From: Clostridia bacterium
GTDB taxonomy: Bacteria; Bacillota; Clostridia; Oscillospirales; Acutalibacteraceae
Assembly: GCA_017461235.1 (NCBI GenBank)
Contig: JAFTYU010000036.1
Coordinates: 1 to 64,000 of the forward strand
Reading direction: 5' to 3'
Length of the DNA: 64,000 nt
Under the pieces are notes generated by a model. It worked only from the letters and a program-made list of their open reading frames with translations. It was not told where the DNA came from and ran no database searches. Made by a program: the position numbers and the translations under genes. This document shows positions 17,543 to 25,469 of this stretch, piece by piece. Numbering within the stretch: the stretch's first letter is position 1; each line of letters opens with the position of its first letter.

Positions 17543-18704
17543 TGTATCTACCCTGCTTTTTCAACCGATTTATAAACAATTTAATAAAAATGACCATTAC
17601 CGCATAGAGCACTGCAATAAGAACAGGATACACTTTTATGCTGAAAAGACCGCTTATAATACTGACCATAGGCGGTGCCAGCATAACACCAATGTAAGCG
17701 AAAGCTATCTGCGACCCCATAACGGTTTGTGATGCTTCTTTGCCAAAATTGTGAGGAGTCAGATGTATCATATTAGGATAGATTGAGCCATTACCCAATC
17801 CTACAAGAAACAAACCTGCAACAGTAAATACACCGTGCAAAGGCAAAAGCATAATTACGATGGCAGGAGCAAGAATAAAAGCCCCTGCACCAATGCGCTT
17901 CCATGTACTTATTTTATCAGAAAGCAAGCCGGAAACAAAACGACCTACGGACATTCCTGCATAATATACCGTCAGGGCAAGAGCACCATGCTCTGCGGCA
18001 AAGCCTTTTTCTGTTACAAGATATGTACTTCCCCAAACACCACAGGCATATTCAATTGCATTGGTTGTAAGCATAATAACCCACACATTGCGAACTTCCG
18101 GCATTTTTACCATCTGCAAAAAAGTAAGATTAGCATCCTTTTCTTCTGTTGGTTGAACCGCTGAGTTCTTCTTCCACAATGGAAGCGACACTATAAGCAA
18201 CAAGGTAATAACTAACTGAACAAAGAAAGCATAACGATAACCGCTACGCCAACCTGCATCCTTCAATGCAATTGACATAATGTAAGGACTGAAGGTTACA
18301 CCCACACCGTAGAAGCAGTGCAAAAAATTCATATGGCTTGCCTTAAAGTTAAGTGCTACATAATTATTAAGTCCTGAATCGATAGCACCTGCACCAAGAC
18401 CAAGAACCGCGGCTATGGGTATCATAACCCAAAACGACGGGGCAACAGAGAATCCGAACAAAGCCGCCGCAGTCATAGCTGTACTGAAAGCCGTAACCTT
18501 AGCCGTTCCGAATTTATTGAGAATCCCTGCGCTGAACATACTTGATAGTACCGTACAACCGGAAATAATAAACGTAAGAATACTAACCGCCTCAACAGAA
18601 ACGTTCAATTCACTATGTATAGCAGGCCACGCAGAGCCGATCAAAGAATCAGGCACGCCCAGACCTATAAACGCAATATATATTACAACCAATAAAAAAA
18701 CCAT
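17529..18704 (-). CDS. MFS transporter
   Basis: A 12-helix major facilitator of about 391 residues. The N-terminal helix VFLLVVIYIAFIGLGVPDSL and the loop-2 region GILNKFGTAK are family marks, and it resembles sugar:cation symporters of the FucP group. The start is the ATG at 18704 with GGGAGG four bases before it; the longer TTG start has no ribosome site. It is the first gene of the operon with the GH106-like enzyme and the cyclase, so it likely imports their oligosaccharide substrate. Confidence 0.85.
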   Translation of the reverse strand: MVFLLVVIYIAFIGLGVPDSLIGSAWPAIHSELNVSVEAVSILTFIISGCTVLSSMFSAGILNKFGTAKVTAFSTAMTAAALFGFSVAPSFWVMIPIAAVLGLGAGAIDSGLNNYVALNFKASHMNFLHCFYGVGVTFSPYIMSIALKDAGWRSGYRYAFFVQLVITLLLIVSLPLWKKNSAVQPTEEKDANLTFLQMVKMPEVRNVWVIMLTTNAIEYACGVWGSTYLVTEKGFAAEHGALALTVYYAGMSVGRFVSGLLSDKISTWKRIGAGAFILAPAIVIMLLPLHGVFTVAGLFLVGLGNGSIYPNMIHLTPHNFGKEASQTVMGSQIAFAYIGVMLAPPMVSIISGLFSIKVYPVLIAVLYAVMVIFIKLFINRLKKQGRYNANV

Positions 18705-18790
18705 AAAGCCTCCCAGCAATTTTCCTGTTGTATTTTTAAAAATCAGTTAAATTTTCATTTAATTATATCACTCACATAACAGAAAAACAA

Positions 18791-18829
18791 CATTCCCCGA
18801 TGAAAGATTTAGTATTTCATCGGGGAATG
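18791..18829 (-). terminator. Rho-independent terminator of the redox operon
   Basis: A perfect 15-bp stem (cattccccgatgaaa / tttcatcggggaatg) with a 9-base loop is followed on the minus strand by TTGTTTTTC. It ends the ABM-FNR-FAD operon and may also insulate the MFS promoter. Confidence 0.85.
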
Positions 18830-18859
18830 GTTTTGTGATTATTCGTTTTTCAAGTCAAT

Positions 18860-19195
18860 TTATTTTTCTTTTATGAACTTTTTGTCTTTTTCGGGTATTC
18901 CTGAACAGTCGGTAATGTATCTCTCAACCCGCATAGTTAAATTATACTTTTCGCGCAATTCAAGAATTTTCTGCATTGTTGGTGAAGCGTGGTGCTTATC
19001 AAGAGACTCCTGATTATCCCAACTGTCAATTAAAAGCACAGTTTCGCTATCATTCATCGGCAAGTAATAGTCATATTTCAGATTGCCTTTTTCGGAACGG
19101 ATTTTGCTGACAATACCGCTTGACATCATTTCTTGTGCAAATTTCTGAGCGTTTTTATTTTCGCCTGTGTAATAAATATTTATTGTAATTGACAT
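18860..19195 (-). CDS. Antibiotic biosynthesis monooxygenase (ABM) domain protein
   Basis: A 111-residue ferredoxin-fold protein of the ABM/quinol-monooxygenase group. Dimers of these oxidise quinols or degrade small metabolites, and some act as stress proteins. The strand-helix pattern is clear (INIYYTGENKNAQKFAQEM, then VLLIDSWDNQESLDKHHASP). The segment WDNQESLDKHHAS is the conserved family stretch. It has a weak ribosome site, and its start lies 2 bases after the FNR stop codon, so translational coupling is likely. Its partner genes are redox enzymes, which suggests a shared small-molecule pathway. Confidence 0.85.
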   Translation of the reverse strand: MSITINIYYTGENKNAQKFAQEMMSSGIVSKIRSEKGNLKYDYYLPMNDSETVLLIDSWDNQESLDKHHASPTMQKILELREKYNLTMRVERYITDCSGIPEKDKKFIKEK

Positions 19196-19197
19196 AA

Positions 19198-20367
19198 TTA
19201 ATTAATTCTTATAACAAGATCGCTTTCGGGATAACAACAGCAAGGGTGTATAAAGTTAAACTGCATATCCGCCACACGACGCTTGTCTTCACCTTCGGGT
19301 ATATAAACCTTACCACTAATGAGCTTGCTTCTGCAAAAACCGCACTCACCTGTGTGACATCTTGCAGGAACCTCTATACCTGCTCTCTCCAATGCACAAA
19401 GAACGGTTTCATTGTTTCCGGCTTTAATTACGGTTTCTTTTCCGCGGTTAATAACCGTAATACTGAAGTCCTTGGCATCTATAACCTTTTTGCCGGAAGA
19501 AAAAACTTCAAAACGAATATATTTTCTCTCAATACCTAACTTAGGCAGCTCCGTTTCAAGGAACTTATATAATCCGCCCGGTCCGCAAACAAAAACGCTG
19601 TAATTTCCTTCAGGGGCATATTTTTTTATGATATCTGCACCCACAAAGCCCTTTTCATAGCCTTTCTCATCACTATCACTCAATACATAAACCACATTGA
19701 TTTTATCGTTTTTCTCGCAAAGTGAATCAAGCTCCTCTTTAAAAAGGATTTCATCCGATGTTCTGCAACCGTAAAGAAGTGTAAGATTACAATTCTCATC
19801 ACCCTGAGATATTGCTCTTGCAAGCGAAAGGAACGGAGTGATACCGCTGCCACCCGCAATAGCAACTATATTGTCTGCATCTCTCAAGGGGCAATATGTC
19901 ATATTGCCCTCGGGAGCGTAAGCGGTAACTTCATCGCCCACACTCCAGTTATCAAGAATATAATCGGAAACGAAGCCGTCATTAATGCGCTTAACGGTAA
20001 TCTGATATTCTCCTGCCAATGCGCTTGCCGGAGAGGATGCTATTGAATATGAACGTGTTACAACAGCATTACCTATTTCAAATTTAAAAGTAAGGTATTG
20101 ACCTGCTTTAAAATATGCAATTGGGGCAGTTTCACTTTTGAAAAAATAACTTGTTGCAATATCTGAGTGCTTTTCAATTTTGCTGATTACAAGCTTTTGC
20201 TCTTTAGGATGAAGACTTTTAGCAACTTTGTTTACACCAAAATCATCCGTACGGGTCGGCAAAACTGCCTCAGCACTGTTCACAAAGTGCATTCTCTCTG
20301 TCAAAAACTTTACTGTATTTACACTATCCTTGAAGCTGCCGTTTACAGAAAACTTATTCTTGCTCAT
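19198..20367 (-). CDS. Ferredoxin reductase-type FAD/2Fe-2S oxidoreductase
   Basis: This electron-transfer reductase has an FAD-binding beta barrel (TRSYSIASSP near residue 107), an NAD(P)-binding domain (VAIAGGSGITPFLSLARA and LLYGCRT) and a C-terminal plant-type 2Fe-2S domain. The cluster ligands are CHTGECGFC plus a final cysteine in HPCCCYPES. This order matches vanillate demethylase and phenol-hydroxylase reductases and Hcr. It probably passes electrons from NAD(P)H to a partner, perhaps the oxidoreductase encoded just upstream in the operon. GGAGG precedes the ATG. Confidence 0.9.
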   Translation of the reverse strand: MSKNKFSVNGSFKDSVNTVKFLTERMHFVNSAEAVLPTRTDDFGVNKVAKSLHPKEQKLVISKIEKHSDIATSYFFKSETAPIAYFKAGQYLTFKFEIGNAVVTRSYSIASSPASALAGEYQITVKRINDGFVSDYILDNWSVGDEVTAYAPEGNMTYCPLRDADNIVAIAGGSGITPFLSLARAISQGDENCNLTLLYGCRTSDEILFKEELDSLCEKNDKINVVYVLSDSDEKGYEKGFVGADIIKKYAPEGNYSVFVCGPGGLYKFLETELPKLGIERKYIRFEVFSSGKKVIDAKDFSITVINRGKETVIKAGNNETVLCALERAGIEVPARCHTGECGFCRSKLISGKVYIPEGEDKRRVADMQFNFIHPCCCYPESDLVIRIN

Positions 20368-21912
20368 TTACTTTGCCTCCTTTTCCATAGCGAGTATTGC
20401 AGCCTTTGCTGCCTTATCGCCGGTTGTATAGCTGGGTGCGTAACCCATATGCCTTACAGTATATCCACCTGCAAAGTAAAGTCCGGGTATCCCTTTATCC
20501 AGCAAATCAAAAACAATTCTTTTTATGATTCCGTCTTCCTTGCTTGCTTCATATCCGTAAATAGTTCCTGCAGGAGCATCTGTGTAACGAGCATAAGTCA
20601 TAGGAGTTGCAATTTCAATTTCTTCTATATAATCCTTAATTGCAACACCTGTTGCTTTTTCAAAATTGTCTATCATTTTTTCTGCAAAAGAAAGTTTTGT
20701 TTTATGGTAATCCTTAACAGAAACATTACTCCATTCATCACCGGCAAAAATAGAAGTCATATAAAGTATGCTTGTTCCCTTAGGTGAACAATCGTCAAAG
20801 GCTTTATTAAGGCAAACCGTTGCCTGTACATCATTTGTTTCGATTTTCTTACTAAGTTCATAGCACTTTCTGTTATCGTTAGTGGGGTAAATGAAATAAG
20901 TATGGTTATTAAGTCCCAATTCATCTGCAGAACGGTTAAGACCTAAAAATACGGCAAAGCCTTTTGCCCCCAATGTTTTTGCGTTAACTTCTTTTTTAAG
21001 CTTCTCCGGGATATCCTTTTCATCTATGAGCTTTGTATATGCATTGTATGGTGAAGCATTACAAATAACCGCCTTAGCGTTTATTTGTGTACCGTCATCA
21101 AGCACTACACCTGTCGCAACACCATTTTCAATATTTATTTTAGTAACACTTGTGTTAAACCAAGCCTCTCCGCCATTTTCAGTAAAGGTTTCGAGCAGCG
21201 CTGTGCTTACCTGATGACTTCTGCCTTTGGGAATAACGGCGCCGTCAATGATGTATGCATGGAGCATTGTAAAATAATGAATGGCATTAAGCTCATCTGT
21301 AGGTTGACCGAGATAGCACCAATACGCATTAAGTATATCTCTGGTTTTTTGGCTTGCTCCGAATGATTTCAGAACTTCATCAACAGAATAGTTTGCCACC
21401 TTCAAAAAATCTGTGTGTTCAGAAAATATTTCTTTTATCATTGATGGTTTAAAATCTTCGATAGCTTCCACAAAGTCCAAGGTTTTTTCAACACTCTCGA
21501 TAAGCTCAAAAATCTTTGAAACTACAGTTGCGGAGCCCGCATCATATTCCGCAAGCTTGGCAATGAAGGCTTCCTTGCCCAAAGGCATTGAATAGTCGCA
21601 TTTATTGTCTTCGTCCAGAGTAATCACTCTGAAAGCTTCATCAAGAGAAACCCACTCAATTTTATCTGCTGCACCAATTTCACGGAAAATTTTCAGCAAC
21701 GGGGCTTTCCCTGTAATAGGACCGACACCACAAAGCTCGTGAAGCGATGCTTCAAATTCAAATCTTCCCCTTACAAAGCTTGTGGCAAAACCACCGGGCA
21801 GATTATGACGTTCAATAAGAAGCGTCTTTTTACCTTCTTTTGCAAGACGTGCTGATGCCACAAGACCGCCATTGCCTGCACCTATAACAACAGCATCATA
21901 GTTTTTCACCAT
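20368..21912 (-). CDS. Phytoene-desaturase-like FAD-dependent oxidoreductase
   Basis: This 514-residue amine-oxidase-fold flavoprotein starts with the FAD dinucleotide motif VVIGAGNGGLVASARLAKEGKKTL, then HNLPGGFATS. It ends with the C-terminal FAD signature GLYFAGGYTVRHMGYAPSYTTGD. Relatives are carotenoid desaturases and isomerases and all-trans-retinol saturase; the substrate is unknown. The start is the ATG at 21912 after GGAAAGAAG. It is the first gene of the operon with the ferredoxin reductase and ABM protein. No carotenoid synthase lies nearby, so the substrate is probably not a carotenoid made here. Confidence 0.88.
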   Translation of the reverse strand: MVKNYDAVVIGAGNGGLVASARLAKEGKKTLLIERHNLPGGFATSFVRGRFEFEASLHELCGVGPITGKAPLLKIFREIGAADKIEWVSLDEAFRVITLDEDNKCDYSMPLGKEAFIAKLAEYDAGSATVVSKIFELIESVEKTLDFVEAIEDFKPSMIKEIFSEHTDFLKVANYSVDEVLKSFGASQKTRDILNAYWCYLGQPTDELNAIHYFTMLHAYIIDGAVIPKGRSHQVSTALLETFTENGGEAWFNTSVTKINIENGVATGVVLDDGTQINAKAVICNASPYNAYTKLIDEKDIPEKLKKEVNAKTLGAKGFAVFLGLNRSADELGLNNHTYFIYPTNDNRKCYELSKKIETNDVQATVCLNKAFDDCSPKGTSILYMTSIFAGDEWSNVSVKDYHKTKLSFAEKMIDNFEKATGVAIKDYIEEIEIATPMTYARYTDAPAGTIYGYEASKEDGIIKRIVFDLLDKGIPGLYFAGGYTVRHMGYAPSYTTGDKAAKAAILAMEKEAK

Positions 21913-22087
21913 ATTATTCACTTCTTTCCAAATAATAAGCATTATACATCATAAATTGTACCACATTCTTTAAAATCTTACAAGGATATGCGACATTTCT
22001 TCTGATTATACTTTTTGAAACACATCTGCAGATATTTCCGCCCCACCGATTATACCACCCCATAATAAAAAGCAACTGTTTTAAATC

Positions 22088-22116
22088 TTGTTTTTCAATA
22101 TAGCCGATGTTATAAT
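22088..22116 (+). promoter_or_regulatory. Promoter of the FAD oxidoreductase/sialidase-like pair
   Basis: TTGTTT (22088-22093) and TATAAT (22111-22116) are 17 bases apart on the plus strand. Confidence 0.65.
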
Positions 22117-22152
22117 CAATATGACAAATCTCATAAAAAGGGCGTGGATTTT

Positions 22153-23409
22153 ATGAAATATAATCTTGTGGTTGCAGGCGGTGGTCTTAGCGGTGTTGCT
22201 GCTGCAGTAAGTGCCGCCCGTGAAGGTATTAAGGTTTTGCTTGTGGAAAAATCGGGTTGTCTCGGCGGTGCAATTTCAAACAATCTCGTCTATCCTTTTA
22301 TGCCCTATTGGATAAAGCCGTATTGGGACAAAAACCTTAAAAGAAACTACCTTTCCCAAGGTATTTTTAAAGAAATGAAACTTCGGCATGATAAATATGT
22401 TGACGACTGCAAGGACCACGAATTCAATTCCGAATACTTAAAAATAGTTCTTGATGATATGACAACCGAAGCAGGTGTTGATGTTCTTTTTCACGGCGTG
22501 GTTTATGATGTTAAAACCGTGAACAGAAAAATAACAGAGATTGATATTACATCTAAAGGACAAAAGATTACGGCAGAGGCGGATTTCTTCATTGATGCTA
22601 CCGGTGATGGTGAATTATTCTTTCTCGCCGGTTGTGATTTTCAGTTAGGCCGTGAAAGCGATAACCTTTGCCAACCTATGACAACCTGCTTTCGTGTGAG
22701 CGGAGTTGACCTCGACCTTTTCACAGAGGAAAGACCGCGCTTACAAGAGCTTTATAAAGAAAAGCAGGCAAACGGTGAAATCAAAAATCCGCGAGAAAAT
22801 ATTCTTGTTTTCTTTGGTGTTGGTGAAGATGTTTTGCATTTCAACTCAACCCGTGTAGTAAAGCTTGACCCGACCAATCCTTTTGATGTGAGCAAAGCTG
22901 AGGTTATAGCCCGACAGCAAATTCACGAGCTCATAGCTTTCCTGAAGGAGAATTCAAACGCATTTAATGAAAGTGCGTTGATTTCTATTGCTGCTGATAT
23001 CGGTGTCAGGGAAAGCAGAAAGCTTAAAGGCGTGCATATTCTCACAGGTGATGAAATAATCAACTGCACCCGATTCGATGATTCGATTGCTCTGGGCAAT
23101 TATGATATTGATATTCACAATCCGTCAGGCACGGGAACAAGCCACAGATTTTTCGGCGATGGTGAATATTACACAATCCCCTATCGCGCACTTTTACCTA
23201 AAGAATATGATAATCTTCTTGTTGCCGGGCGTTGCCTTTCCGCTACACACGAAGCACAGGCTTCCGTGAGAATAATGCCGATTTGCTGTTGTCTCGGAGA
23301 AGCCGCAGGTACTGCAATTGCCATAGCGCAAAAAACAAACACGAACACACACAACGTTGATATAAAAGCCCTTCAACAAAAACTAAAGGAAAATGGTGCA
23401 GTTTTATAA
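22153..23409 (+). CDS. FAD-dependent oxidoreductase (FAD_oxidored family)
   Basis: A flavoprotein of about 418 residues. The N-terminal FAD motif is VVAGGGLSGVAAAVSAARE, followed by EKSGCLGGA, and FIDATGDGELFFLAGCDFQ and the C-terminal LLVAGRCLSATHEAQASVR complete the family pattern. Members oxidise organic acids or sugars, or act on unknown small molecules; some lie in glycan clusters. The start is the ATG at 22153, with AAAAGGG about 10 bases upstream. It is followed 46 bases later by the sialidase-like gene, probably as an operon, and is divergent from the phytoene-desaturase-like gene. Confidence 0.88.
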   Translation: MKYNLVVAGGGLSGVAAAVSAAREGIKVLLVEKSGCLGGAISNNLVYPFMPYWIKPYWDKNLKRNYLSQGIFKEMKLRHDKYVDDCKDHEFNSEYLKIVLDDMTTEAGVDVLFHGVVYDVKTVNRKITEIDITSKGQKITAEADFFIDATGDGELFFLAGCDFQLGRESDNLCQPMTTCFRVSGVDLDLFTEERPRLQELYKEKQANGEIKNPRENILVFFGVGEDVLHFNSTRVVKLDPTNPFDVSKAEVIARQQIHELIAFLKENSNAFNESALISIAADIGVRESRKLKGVHILTGDEIINCTRFDDSIALGNYDIDIHNPSGTGTSHRFFGDGEYYTIPYRALLPKEYDNLLVAGRCLSATHEAQASVRIMPICCCLGEAAGTAIAIAQKTNTNTHNVDIKALQQKLKENGAVL

Positions 23410-23455
23410 AAAACAAGTGATACAGATTCTCGATAAATAAAAAGGTGGAATTCTT

Positions 23456-24526
23456 TTGAAAATTAATTTAATCGGCTCACCAAAGATTGTTATGACAAAT
23501 ACTGAAAGTCACCACGCTTATTTTGCCTGGCCCACTATTGCAAAGCTTCAGAATGGTAAAATATGCGTCGGCGCATCAGGCTACAGAGTTGAGCATATAT
23601 GCCCCTTCGGCAAGGGTGTTTTGGCATTCAGCGATGATAACGGTGAAACCTATTCAAAGCCCATACCTGTTTTTGATACTGTACTCGATGACAGAGATGT
23701 GGGTCTTACGGTTTTCGGTGAAAGCGGTCTCATTGCCACATCATTTAATAACACACTCCAATTTCAAAGAGAAAATATGCCGCAAACGAAGGAATGCTTT
23801 GACTACATAAATTCCGTTTCTGCAGAAGATGAAGCAGAAGCATTGGGCATCAGCTTCAGAATCAGTAAAGATTGTGGCGAAACCTTCGGAAAAATTTATA
23901 AATCCCCCGTTTCATCACCACACGGACCCACCGTACTGAACGACGGTACAGTTTTGTGGGTTGGCAGAAGATTGGGAATACACAACCATATTGAAGCTCA
24001 CACCGTCAACACCGAAACGGGTGAAATGACATTGCGTGGCGAAATGGGTCTTTATAAATACGAAGAATTTAATGATATTTATTTTTACGAGCCACACGCT
24101 ATTCAATTCCCTGACGGAAAAATAATATGTCACCTTCGTGCGGAAAACAAAGACGAAACATTATTCACACTTTACCAGACCGTTTCCCTTGATAACGGCG
24201 CCACCTGGAGTAAACCTGAACAGATAGTCCGTGATGACAGCGGTGCTCCCGGACACTTATTTATGCATTCATCCGGCACCCTGATTTCCACCTTCTCTCA
24301 CAGAAGCAAACCATACGGAATATGGGCAATTTTCAGCACAGACGAAGGTGAAACATGGAGTGACGAAAGTGTTTTATATTACGGAAATGACACCGACGAT
24401 CTTGGATATCCTTCCACAATAGAACTCGATAACGGCGATTTAATCACAGCATTCTATACAAGAGAAAACGATTACGTTCCTGCACTTATAATGCAACAGA
24501 AATGGTCTTTGAATAACAACTCATAA
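23456..24526 (+). CDS. Sialidase/BNR-repeat family protein
   Basis: This 356-residue six-bladed beta-propeller-type protein has four Asp-box motifs: SDDNGETYSKP (about 59), SKDCGETFGK (137), SLDNGATWSKP (244) and STDEGETWSD (294). Family members include exo-alpha-sialidases and other glycosidases. No signal peptide is seen. The start is TTG at 23456, with AAAGGTGG upstream. Without a clear arginine triad I cannot say it cleaves sialic acid, so another glycosidase or lyase activity is possible. Confidence 0.82.
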   Translation: MKINLIGSPKIVMTNTESHHAYFAWPTIAKLQNGKICVGASGYRVEHICPFGKGVLAFSDDNGETYSKPIPVFDTVLDDRDVGLTVFGESGLIATSFNNTLQFQRENMPQTKECFDYINSVSAEDEAEALGISFRISKDCGETFGKIYKSPVSSPHGPTVLNDGTVLWVGRRLGIHNHIEAHTVNTETGEMTLRGEMGLYKYEEFNDIYFYEPHAIQFPDGKIICHLRAENKDETLFTLYQTVSLDNGATWSKPEQIVRDDSGAPGHLFMHSSGTLISTFSHRSKPYGIWAIFSTDEGETWSDESVLYYGNDTDDLGYPSTIELDNGDLITAFYTRENDYVPALIMQQKWSLNNNS

Positions 24527-24649
24527 AACGCTTCAAAAAAATAACCGCACGGATATCTGCGTGTACTTCAGCAGAGATTTTTTCCGACAAACTCTTGCCG
24601 GGAGTGACCGTTTGTTTTTTTATAATTCACAAAACCACTGAGGTGTACT

Positions 24650-24946
24650 ATGGCTTCAAGTAAAGAATATTTAGAATTCATATCGGATCAGTTATCTGAA
24701 CCGGAAGAAATATCATACAGAGCAATGATGGGTGAATACATTATCTACTACCGCGGAAAAATCGTTGGTGGTATTTATGATAACAGGTTACTTGTGAAGC
24801 CTGTTAAAACAGCAATCTCCCTTATGCCTTGTGCAAAATATGAGTCACCTTATAAAGGTGCAAAAGAAATGCTGTTGGTTGATGATGTTGACGATAAAGA
24901 TTTCCTGATAAAACTTTTCAGCACTATGTATGAAGAACTTCCGTAA
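24650..24946 (+). CDS. TfoX/Sxy N-terminal domain protein
   Basis: This 98-residue protein is the stand-alone TfoX N-terminal domain. Its core is YRAMMGEYIIYYRGKIVGGI, followed by RLLVKP and the C-terminal helix. The full-length gamma-proteobacterial protein controls competence. Small single-domain versions are common in Firmicutes and their role is unknown. It has a GAGGTG ribosome site. It stands alone, separated by about 120 bases from the sialidase-like gene. Confidence 0.88.
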   Translation: MASSKEYLEFISDQLSEPEEISYRAMMGEYIIYYRGKIVGGIYDNRLLVKPVKTAISLMPCAKYESPYKGAKEMLLVDDVDDKDFLIKLFSTMYEELP

Positions 24947-25174
24947 AAAAACACCTTCATACAAATACACAATATGCTTTTTATTGTTAATTACGCGCTT
25001 TTCCACATAACAATTTGTATCATCTTCTAAAATATAAGGTCTAAAAGATACCTATTATTTTAATTATAAAATCGATAATCAAAAATTGATGGTTAAGGTT
25101 ATGATTGTTTTCTGCATTTACGATTTTTCGCTTTCATCAGATTTTTCGTCACAGGCGTAAATCCGGATATGAGC
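24947..25174. other. Gene-free AT-rich stretch
   Basis: These 228 bases between the TfoX-like gene and the first hairpin at 25175 contain no ORF or clear structure that I can support. Confidence 0.5.
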
Positions 25175-25219
25175 AAAAAGGGGCTGTAAAAAAACGAAAG
25201 TTTTTTTACAGCTCTTTTT
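25175..25219. terminator. Terminator hairpin related to the one at 10465
   Basis: A 20-bp stem with a few G-U pairs (aaaaggggctgtaaaaaaac / gtttttttacagctcttttt) closes on a GAAA loop. It shares the GGGGCTGTAAAAA arm with the terminator at 10465. It may end the TfoX-like transcript. Confidence 0.7.
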
Positions 25220-25234
25220 AGGGGATAGAAAAAA

Positions 25235-25333
25235 ATGCAGAACGAACAAACTGAGAAAAACCAAGGCTTTAGCCTTGGTTTTGGTTACCCGAAGGCGTAC
25301 AAAGGTACGTCGAGTGGCGAAGTTTGTTTGTAG
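25235..25333 (+). CDS. Possible 32-residue ORF or structured element
   Basis: An ATG-started frame of 32 codons has GGGGA nine bases upstream. Its peptide begins MQNEQTEKNQ and contains GFGYPKAYKGTSSGEVCL. The same DNA also folds. The outer arms ACAAACT and AGTTTGT enclose a perfect 9-bp hairpin AACCAAGGC-4-GCCTTGGTT and a second hairpin around GTACAAAGGTAC. I cannot decide between a small gene and an intergenic structured repeat. It lies between two terminators. Confidence 0.35.
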   Translation: MQNEQTEKNQGFSLGFGYPKAYKGTSSGEVCL

Positions 25334-25378
25334 TACAAAACGAAAAAATTTCTCTTAATTTTGGTTTTCACAAAAAAT

Positions 25379-25414
25379 GGGACTTTTACAGGCTTTAAAA
25401 CCTGCAAAAGTCCC
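25379..25414 (-). terminator. Terminator of the GH95-like gene
   Basis: The stem gggactttt-a-cagg / cctg-c-aaaagtccc has one internal mismatch and an 8-base loop, and is followed on the minus strand by ATTTTTTGTG. Confidence 0.82.
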
Positions 25415-25469
25415 TTGATTTACATAGTTTTGTGCGATCTGCGCTTTTTTACATCCCCTTTTTGTTATT

